This document shows, one piece after another, positions 24,618 through 30,912 of a DNA stretch of 30,912 nt. The position numbers were made by a program, and so were the translations under genes. The first letter of the stretch is position 1; every line of letters begins with the position of its first letter. The stretch comes from CAYOXD01 sp964407825 (lineage in GTDB: Bacteria; Desulfobacterota; Desulfobacteria; Desulfobacterales; JAFDDL01), in the NCBI GenBank assembly GCA_964407825.1, contig CAYOXD010000024.1, positions 1 to 30,912 of the forward strand, written 5' to 3'. The notes under the pieces are model-generated. The model searched no databases. It was not told the origin of the DNA and worked only from the letters and a program-made list of their open reading frames with translations.

Positions 24618-25494
24618 GTGAGACGATCGTTCCCGCTAGTGGTGGCGGTGGTGTATGGGCTGGTCGGGACTCTCTGGATTGTCCTCAGCAGGCGGCTGCC
24701 TTGGCTTCTGACGGATGATTCGACGGGTCAGGCCTCCGTATCGATTCCCAAGGGGGCGATTTTCATCGCCCTGATGTCCCTGATGCTCTATGGGCTCATC
24801 AAGGGGGGGATATCGGCGATGATGCGTCGGGGGGAAAAGGCATGCCGGGCCGTTTCCCCCTTCTCCTCGGAGGCGATCGAGCAGATGGAGAACGCCCTGG
24901 CGGAGAGCGAGAAACGGCTGCAGGACATTCTCAACAGGGCGCCCTCCGTCATCTACGTAAAGGACCTGCAGGGCCGGTACGACTTCGTCAACAGGCACTT
25001 CGAGAGACTCTCGGGTTTCAGGAAGAAGGAGGTCCTGGGCCGAACGGATTTCGATCTCTTCCCCCGAGATGTGGCCGTGCAATCGGCGGCAAACGATCAA
25101 AAGGCCCTTGAAATGGCCAATCCCCTGGAGACCGAGGAAACGGCACCGGTCGGCAGCGAAATGCACACCTTTATTTCCGCCAAATTCCCCCTATTCGACC
25201 CCCATGGCGATGCCTATGCCCTCTGCGGGATTTCCACCGATATCAACGCGCGCAAAAGGGCGGAGATGGAAAGGGAAAGGCTCATCGGGCAGCTTCAGGA
25301 CGCTCTGGCCAAGGTGAAGCTGCTGTCCGGATTCTTACCCATCTGTGCCAGCTGCAAGAAGATCCGGGATGACAGGGGGTACTGGCAGCAGATCGAGGCC
25401 TATATCCGCGAGCATTCCGAGGCGGAGTTCAGCCACGGGCTCTGCCCGGACTGCGTCAGGAAATTTTATGATCGTGCGCCGGGTCCGGCAGGGG
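24618..25494 (+). CDS. Membrane PAS sensor with C-terminal Cys4 module (cut by gap)
   Basis: Start is GTG 24618, right after the previous stop, with GGAGGGAACGTGAG as ribosome site. Two hydrophobic helices (about 5-25 and 48-70) precede a coiled coil (90-100), a PAS domain (about 100-215: VIYVKDLQGRYDFVN, GRTDFDLFP, CGISTDIN) and a second coiled coil. The C-terminus has LPIC-x2-CKKIRDD, GYW, the AEFSHG run and CPDC (C243, C246, C276, C279), with the same spacing as in the response regulator at 9150. The frame runs into the N gap about 12 residues after the module, so the true end is unknown. There is no kinase or cyclase domain before the gap. Confidence 0.85.
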
Positions 25495-25594
25495 NNNNNN
25501 NNNNNNNNNNNNNNNNNNNNNNNNNNNNNNNNNNNNNNNNNNNNNNNNNNNNNNNNNNNNNNNNNNNNNNNNNNNNNNNNNNNNNNNNNNNNNN
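25495..25594. other. Assembly gap of 100 N
   Basis: Exactly 100 N separate the PAS sensor (+) from the DUF3141 gene (-). The round number is the usual placeholder for an unknown length, so the order of the two sides depends on scaffolding. Confidence 0.98.
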
Positions 25595-25610
25595 GACAAC
25601 GATGGAAGGG

Positions 25611-27773
25611 TCATCCGGCCAGGGCCAAACGGATCCTGGACAGCACTGCCTTCTGGTGGGGAGTCGGAGCCGACTTTCTTACCGCGATTTTTCTTGCAAG
25701 GGCCAGCGCCCTTTTCCGCTCTTCAGGCGCGGGTATCAGAACGGCCAAGGTCCTGAGGCCCTGATTCTCATCGGCTGCAAGGATGCGCGTCTGATCGTGG
25801 GCCATGCGCAGGAACGCCTCCCGCGTGAGGTTTTTGAACCCCGGGCTCGACTCCAGGAGCCGCTCATCCTCATAGAGGTCATCCCGATCGATGATATGAT
25901 CCGCATCCTCCAGGGCCATGATCATGCGGATGACGCCCGCCTCGTACCCGCCCCTTTCCATGGCGTCCTGCCAGCGTCGTGCCAGCTCCGCCTCCATGGC
26001 CGCCTCCCGCCGCAGCTGCGCCTTCGGCTCCCTCGATTCCGCATCTTTCCCCCGGCCTGCAGGGAACATCAGCTTCATCATCGGGTTTTCATACAGGGCA
26101 TAAAAGAGGGCTTCCTCGCATCTGTCCCTGGCCTCCTGCCAGGCTTCAAGCCCGGCAACGACGGTATCCGAAACCCGGTTCTGAAGCGCCAGGAACGGGT
26201 TGTCCGCGGCGGCCGGCTTTCTTTCCTTTCGAACGAGGGGCGAGAGGGACCGGAAGGGCCTCATGAAGGGGTTGATCCTGTCAGAGAACAGATACTTGTT
26301 GACCCGAAGGGGATGGAGTTGCCGGAGGATCTCGGCCGTGACCGGATTGGAAAACATCCTGACCCAGGGGCTGAAAAAGGTGTTGTAAACCGAGTCGTTC
26401 ATCTTCGATACGGCCGCTACCCGGCTGAAGTCCGCATCGTTCTGCGCCATTTCGTCCGAATCCTCGTTGAGGGCAATGAGGTCCTCCATGCCGCGTTCCT
26501 CGAAGCGGACATCGTAGTCACCGACCCCGGCCTTGCTGCCCTTCTCGACGATGATCATCTCATAGAGACCCGGCGGCAGGGCATTCAAGAGCTCGATGCT
26601 CTTTATGATTTCGTTGTGCTCCTTGCGGGCGATCTTGGCGCCGACAAAAATACCCAGATGGCCCACATGCGGGTGCAGCATGTAGACGATCACCTTGCCC
26701 TGGCGCCTGATTTCCGAAACGGAAGCGTATTCCTTGATGATCCAATCCAGCGCCTGCTGCGGCGGGGTGATGTTGTCCCCCCGGGAGGCAAAGAGGAGCA
26801 CCGGTTTTTCGATGTTTTTCAGATTCAGGATCTTTTTTCGATCGAGTTTCAGCTTGCCCGCTTCGAGCTCGTCACCCACGAAGAGGCTCTCCACGATCTG
26901 GTGAATTTCATCCCGGGTCATATAGGAATACCCGTCCCACCACTTTTCGAAGGTGAGATATCGGTGCTTTTCCGTGTCGATATTGGCATAGAGATGGTAC
27001 TGCTTGGCCCAGAGGGTATTGGCGGGGTTGAGGTTTTCGAAGTTCGCTTCGAGCCAGGCCCCGTCGAATATCCCGTTTCCCAGGTCCGAGAGCCACGATG
27101 TAAGCCAAATCCCTCCCATCAGGCCGCCGGCATAGCGCATGGGGTTTTTCCCCCGCACCCCGGACCAGTAGGAAAGGGGCGCACCGTTCAATACCAGGGG
27201 GCCGGTCAGGTCCGGTCGGTCCGCGCCGAGCAGCGCCACCGCCCAGCCCGCCTGGCAGTTGCCGATGACGGCGGGTTCCGGCGCATCGGGATGGCGTTTG
27301 GCCACCTCTTCGATAAACCGGACCTCGGCCTTTTCAACATCCGTCAGGGTTTGCCCGGGCACGGGCTCGGGGTGAAAGAGAACGAAGTATACACTGTGCC
27401 CCTGGGCCAGGGCATCTCCTATTTCGGAATCCTTTTTGGAGCCGCCGATGCCGGGACCGTTTCCGGCCCGGGGGTCGATGACCACGATGGGCCGTTTGGC
27501 GGGGTCGGCGGCGGTGCCCCTTCCCGGAAGGATGCGGGCCAGATCGTAGTTTACCGGTCTTTCAAGGCGTCTGCCATCGAGGATGATCTCGTAGTCGAAG
27601 ACCAGCACCGGCGGTTCTCCCTTGCGGATGGTGTCCAGATAGTTGTTTCCCCGTATCCTGAGAACATCCATGAAAAGAACAAGGCGCTGTGTGGCGTCGA
27701 CGCAATACTCGCACCAGTCGTCCAGCAGGGTGTCGCTCTTGTGCTGGCCGGCGTGACCGCTTTTTTTCATCAT
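25611..27773 (-). CDS. DUF3141 alpha/beta-hydrolase, PhaC-like
   Basis: The product has 720 residues. The alpha/beta-hydrolase part has a G-x-C-x-G nucleophile box (GNCQAG, C173), as in class I-III polyhydroxyalkanoate synthases, with later candidate Asp (SRGDNITPP) and His (HPHVGHLGIFVG). The C-terminal 300 residues are helical and charged and specific to DUF3141. GAAAGGG lies about 10 bases before the start. It is the third gene of an ackA-pta-DUF3141 operon, 26 bases after pta. A role in acyl or polyester metabolism tied to acyl phosphates is inferred. The stop is only 16 bases from the gap, but the gene looks complete. Confidence 0.8.
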   Translation of the reverse strand: MMKKSGHAGQHKSDTLLDDWCEYCVDATQRLVLFMDVLRIRGNNYLDTIRKGEPPVLVFDYEIILDGRRLERPVNYDLARILPGRGTAADPAKRPIVVIDPRAGNGPGIGGSKKDSEIGDALAQGHSVYFVLFHPEPVPGQTLTDVEKAEVRFIEEVAKRHPDAPEPAVIGNCQAGWAVALLGADRPDLTGPLVLNGAPLSYWSGVRGKNPMRYAGGLMGGIWLTSWLSDLGNGIFDGAWLEANFENLNPANTLWAKQYHLYANIDTEKHRYLTFEKWWDGYSYMTRDEIHQIVESLFVGDELEAGKLKLDRKKILNLKNIEKPVLLFASRGDNITPPQQALDWIIKEYASVSEIRRQGKVIVYMLHPHVGHLGIFVGAKIARKEHNEIIKSIELLNALPPGLYEMIIVEKGSKAGVGDYDVRFEERGMEDLIALNEDSDEMAQNDADFSRVAAVSKMNDSVYNTFFSPWVRMFSNPVTAEILRQLHPLRVNKYLFSDRINPFMRPFRSLSPLVRKERKPAAADNPFLALQNRVSDTVVAGLEAWQEARDRCEEALFYALYENPMMKLMFPAGRGKDAESREPKAQLRREAAMEAELARRWQDAMERGGYEAGVIRMIMALEDADHIIDRDDLYEDERLLESSPGFKNLTREAFLRMAHDQTRILAADENQGLRTLAVLIPAPEERKRALALARKIAVRKSAPTPHQKAVLSRIRLALAG

Positions 27774-27799
27774 GATGGCGTAGCCCTTTCTCGAATAAT

Positions 27800-28726
27800 T
27801 CAGTTTTCCTCGTCCGCGGACCCCATACGGCTGTCCATGAGCGCCGCCACGGCACAGGATACCACCCTGGCCTCGACCGGGTCGGACCGGGAGGTGAGGA
27901 CGATGGGCACCCGGGTCCCCGCCACGAATCCCGCCATCCGGGCGCCGGCCAGGTATTCCAGATCCTTTCCGAGGATATTGCCCGATACCAGGTCCGGCAC
28001 CACCAGGATATCCACATCCCCCGCCACCGGACTCTTGATGCTCTTGGCCCGGGCGGATTCGGCCGAAATGGCGTTATCGAAGGCCAGTGGGCCGTCCACG
28101 ATGCCGCCGGTGATCTGGCCCCTGTCCGCCATTTTAGCCAAACAGGCGGCATCGATGGTGGAAGGAATGGCCGGGTTGACCACCTCCACGGCCGACAGAA
28201 TGGCGGCCTTCGGAACCGCCACGCCCATGAAACGGGCCATGTCGATGGCATTCTGGACGATATGCCGCTTGGTTGTCAGGTCCGGATTGATGTTGATGGC
28301 GGCATCCGTTATGGCCAGGAGCTTGGGATAGGTCTTGAGGTCTGCCAGGAATACATGGGAGATGCGTTTCTTTCCCTGCAGATGGTGGGCGAGAATGGGG
28401 TGGAGGAATTCATCCGTATGGATGTGCCCCTTCATCAGCGCCTTGACCTCGTTTCCCAGAAGCAGTTCGACGCCCTTTTCCGCCATGGCGTCATCCTTCG
28501 GGGCATGGAGGATGCGTAGCGTCCGGGGGCAGCTGATGTCCTTCAGCAGGGCGCGGATGGCGTTCTCGTTGCCGATCAGAATGGGATCGATATAGCCTGC
28601 CGCCGCTGCCATGCAGGCCCCCTCCAGAACGTGCCGCTCGTCCGCGTCGATAACGGCGATGGGCAGTGCCGGCAGGCCCCGGGCGGCGGCCAGCAACGTT
28701 TCGAAATCCTTGAATTCGATGCTCAT
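27800..28726 (-). CDS. Phosphate acetyl/butyryltransferase
   Basis: This 308-residue enzyme interconverts an acyl-CoA and acyl phosphate. The PTA/PTB fold shows in the PILIGNENAIRALL stretch, TDAAININPDLTTKRHIVQNAID, GGIVDGPLAFDNAIS, and VPDLVSGNILGKDLEYLAGA. Length and sequence fit the short form related to butyryltransferase and to the domain fused to enoyl-CoA hydratase, rather than long Pta. Its ATG overlaps the ackA stop (ATGA), so the two are coupled. Whether the acyl group is acetyl, propionyl or butyryl cannot be decided from sequence. Confidence 0.9.
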   Translation of the reverse strand: MSIEFKDFETLLAAARGLPALPIAVIDADERHVLEGACMAAAAGYIDPILIGNENAIRALLKDISCPRTLRILHAPKDDAMAEKGVELLLGNEVKALMKGHIHTDEFLHPILAHHLQGKKRISHVFLADLKTYPKLLAITDAAININPDLTTKRHIVQNAIDMARFMGVAVPKAAILSAVEVVNPAIPSTIDAACLAKMADRGQITGGIVDGPLAFDNAISAESARAKSIKSPVAGDVDILVVPDLVSGNILGKDLEYLAGARMAGFVAGTRVPIVLTSRSDPVEARVVSCAVAALMDSRMGSADEEN

Positions 28727-29910
28727 GGGGATTCTCCCTTCCTGTCCCTGAAGAGCAGGTCCCTGGCGTGCCGGGCGATCATCAGGTCCTCGTTGGTGTG
28801 GATGGTGCGAACCGTGCACGGGCTGCCCGCCATGGAGATGATGTCCTCGTGGGCGTCGTTCTTTACCGGGTCGAGGCGGATGCCGAGATGGGCCAGACCG
28901 TGGCAGATCATCCACCTGACCGGTGCCGCCCGCTCGCCGATGCCGCCGGTGAACACCAGGGTGTCGATGCCGTCCAGGGTGGCACTCAGTGCCCCGATAT
29001 GCTTGCGGGCAATGTGGCAGAAAAGCTCGATGGCCTGAGCTGCATGGGGTTCGGTGGCCCGTTTTTCCAGGAGGACCTTCATGTCGGAGCTGATCCCCGA
29101 TACGCCCAGGAGCCCTGAGTTGTAGTGGAGAAGCCTTTCCAGCTGGCGGGCGTCGTAGCCCTTTTCATCCATCAGATAGAGCAGAATCCCGGGATCTAGG
29201 TCTCCGCTCCGGGTGCCCATCATGAGTCCGCCGAGGGCCGAAACCCCCATGGTGGTGTCATGGGGCCGGCCGTCTTTCAGCGCCGCCATGCTGGCGCCGT
29301 TTCCAAGGTGGGCGATGATAACCCTGCCGTGAAGGGCCTTGCCCAGGGCGTTCGAGACATATTCATAGGACAAGCCGTGGAACCCATATCGGTGGATTCC
29401 CTCATGGCGGAGGCTTCGCACGAGGGGCAGCCATTTTGCCATCTCGGGCATTGCGCTGTGAAAGGCGGTGTCGAAGCATGCCACCTGCACGAGATCCGGA
29501 TAGTGCCGCGCCAGGGCGTCGATGCCTTTCAACTCGGCGGGCAGATGAAGCGGCGCCAGTGATATGAGGCCTCTCAGGGTGTGCAGCAACTCCGGTGTGA
29601 TCCTTTCGGGCGCCACATGGTCCGGCCCTCCGTGCACCAGCCGGTGACCGACGGCATCCGGCGCCGGCAGGTGATGCTCTTCCATGGCCAGGGCGAGCAT
29701 GGCGCTGACACCATCCCTGTGCGTTGGAAAATCTTCATGCCTGTCGGCCAGTCGGTTGCCCTGGGCATCCTTCAGCCACAACCATCCCCCTGGCAGGCCG
29801 ATCCTTTCCACCGCCCCTTCAGCCATCAGATTTTCGGATTCGCCAAGGCCGTAAAGGGCGAATTTCATGGATGAAGAACCGCTGTTGATGCAGAGAATAG
29901 CGTGTTTCAT
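28723..29910 (-). CDS. Acetate kinase AckA
   Basis: The product has 395 residues. ASKHA-family kinase that makes acetate and ATP from acetyl phosphate, or the reverse. N-terminal CINSGSSSMKFAL, then HRLVHGG, CFDTAFHSAMP, YGFHGLSYEYVS, HLGNGASMAAL and FTGGIGER are all present, covering the substrate and nucleotide sites. GGGAGG lies 5 bases before ATG 29910. It is the first gene of the operon with pta and DUF3141. Energy conservation by substrate-level phosphorylation or acetate activation is the expected role. Confidence 0.95.
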   Translation of the reverse strand: MKHAILCINSGSSSMKFALYGLGESENLMAEGAVERIGLPGGWLWLKDAQGNRLADRHEDFPTHRDGVSAMLALAMEEHHLPAPDAVGHRLVHGGPDHVAPERITPELLHTLRGLISLAPLHLPAELKGIDALARHYPDLVQVACFDTAFHSAMPEMAKWLPLVRSLRHEGIHRYGFHGLSYEYVSNALGKALHGRVIIAHLGNGASMAALKDGRPHDTTMGVSALGGLMMGTRSGDLDPGILLYLMDEKGYDARQLERLLHYNSGLLGVSGISSDMKVLLEKRATEPHAAQAIELFCHIARKHIGALSATLDGIDTLVFTGGIGERAAPVRWMICHGLAHLGIRLDPVKNDAHEDIISMAGSPCTVRTIHTNEDLMIARHARDLLFRDRKGESP

Positions 29911-30001
29911 GGGGCCTCCCTCATCAGTGGGGTCTGTCATGACGCCCTCCCATAACAGGGACGCCTGAGAAAAACAATGCCCGTTTCATTCTTCTGTCTC
30001 T

Positions 30002-30025
30002 CATATCAGTATCAGAATCGCGTCC
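30002..30025 (-). repeat. Short hexamer tract F (4 units)
   Basis: On the minus strand GGACGC, GATTCT, GATACT, GATATG follow in 6-base phase. It resembles the GAY-NNN pattern of tracts A-E but is short, so chance is possible. It lies upstream of ackA in the 265-base gap 29911-30175, which otherwise shows two GGATCC sites (30044 and 30062) flanking an AT-rich stretch and no gene. Confidence 0.4.
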
Positions 30026-30175
30026 AGGAAACCATGTCAAGGAGGATCCCGATTTTAATTTGGATCCGGAAATTCCAACTATCTTTGGTTAGTTTAAAGC
30101 ATTTTACTCGGAAACGCCAAAGATGAGAAGGCCTAAGGAGCGGCATGTATCGGAGTTGGCCAGGCCACGGGAGCG

Positions 30176-30838
30176 TCATGCATCAGCTAATAGCGACGTT
30201 GTATGAACAACAGCGCCAAAATTTTCCTTTAATGGCCGCCTCGAAGCTCTAAAGGGGATTGCAGAAGCCTCCCGGTCCAGCCGGATGCTTGCCTCACGGG
30301 CATTGCCCCACACCGGCATCCAATCGGGCTGATTGGCTGGCGGCGGGTTGTTCCAAGACAGGATTGCGCGCACCTGGATCAGCCGCTCGAGGGGACACGG
30401 CGCCCGTTTTGGATCGACCGGAAGTGAAACGGTATACGCTAGCCGTTTGCCGCCCCGCCTTGCCGTGGGAGGGGTCTTTGCCTGAAAATACGTCATTCCC
30501 ATGTCCTGCCAGCTTGCTCCGTTATCGATCGAAAGGTAGAAGCGAACATATTCCAGGCTGTCGGGCTTGTTGGTATCCGTGTCGTAGCCTGAAGGCTGAT
30601 GGATATATACCACCGCTTCGAGCAGCTTATGTTGGGGATCGTAGCCCAGGGCTCCAAGTTCCTCGTAATAGGTGTTGCTGGAAATCGATACCACGGGAAT
30701 ATACATGCTTTCCCGAAGATTACCGAAATAATTCGGGTTGGCCTGAAGCAGCGTCCTGAATATGGCGCGCTCCTTTGGATAGGCCTGATGCATGATGGCA
30801 TGGGACTTATTCACTGCGTTTTGTTGTGCCGCATTCAT
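30176..30838 (-). CDS. Conserved protein of unknown function
   Basis: The product has 220 residues. It resembles a family of uncharacterised proteins, known to me mainly from Bacteroidetes and Proteobacteria, that share NPNYFGNL, SNTYYEELGALGYDP, EAVVYIHQPSGY, YVRFYLSIDNGASWQD and VRAILSWN. The last part looks beta-rich. No signal peptide and no clear catalytic motif. I chose ATG 30838 with AAGGA before it; the frame is open to the window edge and 23 residues longer with ATG 30907. The neighbouring gene to the right lies outside the window. Confidence 0.7.
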   Translation of the reverse strand: MNAAQQNAVNKSHAIMHQAYPKERAIFRTLLQANPNYFGNLRESMYIPVVSISSNTYYEELGALGYDPQHKLLEAVVYIHQPSGYDTDTNKPDSLEYVRFYLSIDNGASWQDMGMTYFQAKTPPTARRGGKRLAYTVSLPVDPKRAPCPLERLIQVRAILSWNNPPPANQPDWMPVWGNAREASIRLDREASAIPFRASRRPLKENFGAVVHTTSLLADA

Positions 30839-30912
30839 GGTCCAGTCCTTTCGTGAATCGGCCGCATCGGCTGTGGCGATCGCCGTAGCGATGACATGCC
30901 GGGTCATGATCC

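Noticed and set aside
24618..28331. Single 1237-codon open frame running from the PAS sensor through the N gap
   Set aside because: The part after the gap is antisense to the DUF3141 and pta genes and only appears open because N bases translate as unknown residues.

Overview
The window looks like a chromosomal segment of an anaerobic, GC-rich bacterium of the Desulfobacterota type (sulfate-reducer relatives). That is an inference from gene content: a selenocysteine formate dehydrogenase next to an FmdE-family protein, a TRAP transporter with a TatT-type lipoprotein, a two-CW cysteine protein, a DUF5320-like protein, and the C-terminal module around LPICxxCKKIRDD. A run of exactly 100 N (25495-25594) marks a scaffold gap, so this is a draft assembly. 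I see no transposase, integrase, rRNA, tRNA or CRISPR array.

Layout. 1-2 kb: a folded repeat-like element, a small membrane protein (-), a Gly/Gln-rich DUF5320-like protein, an FmdB-type zinc ribbon with a Cys-rich tail, and a stranded YitT C-terminal fragment. 2.0-5.5 kb (-): formate dehydrogenase alpha subunit followed by an FmdE-family gene. The dehydrogenase is one gene of 923 codons interrupted by an in-frame UGA that fits selenocysteine, with a SECIS-like hairpin 11 nt downstream. 5.5-5.9 kb: a divergent regulatory gap with three perfect inverted repeats. 5.9-9.8 kb (+): an ammonium-transporter / histidine kinase / receiver / HPt fusion overlapping a response regulator. 10-14.5 kb: lytic transglycosylase (+), Nudix hydrolase, GGDEF-EAL protein and MFS transporter (all -). 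14.9-19.3 kb (+): mobB, an XRE/two-CW protein, metX-metW and nadA. 19.4-24.6 kb (+): a TRAP transporter cluster (TatT, P, Q, M), a rhomboid protease, a small zinc-ribbon membrane protein and a PAS sensor cut by the gap. 25.6-29.9 kb (-): ackA-pta-DUF3141 operon. 30.2-30.8 kb (-): a conserved protein of unknown function.

How the genes fit together. Formate dehydrogenase needs a Mo/W-bis-guanine-dinucleotide cofactor, and mobB serves that pathway. metX-metW form a methionine module. ackA-pta interconvert acyl-CoA and acyl-phosphate/acid with ATP, and the PhaC-like DUF3141 protein is probably tied to acyl or polyester metabolism. Signalling is prominent (Amt-kinase, response regulator, PAS protein, GGDEF-EAL). 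The response regulator and the PAS protein end in the same four-cysteine module with identical spacing.

The most unusual non-coding feature is a family of intergenic tracts built of strict 6-nt units (GAY/GGC + NNN). There are five between 13.1 and 18.2 kb on both orientations, plus a probable short sixth upstream of ackA. The longest is 18 uninterrupted hexamers and contains five GGG runs spaced by CAA. Two tracts share the same order of unit types with different copy numbers. I cannot assign them to a described repeat class.
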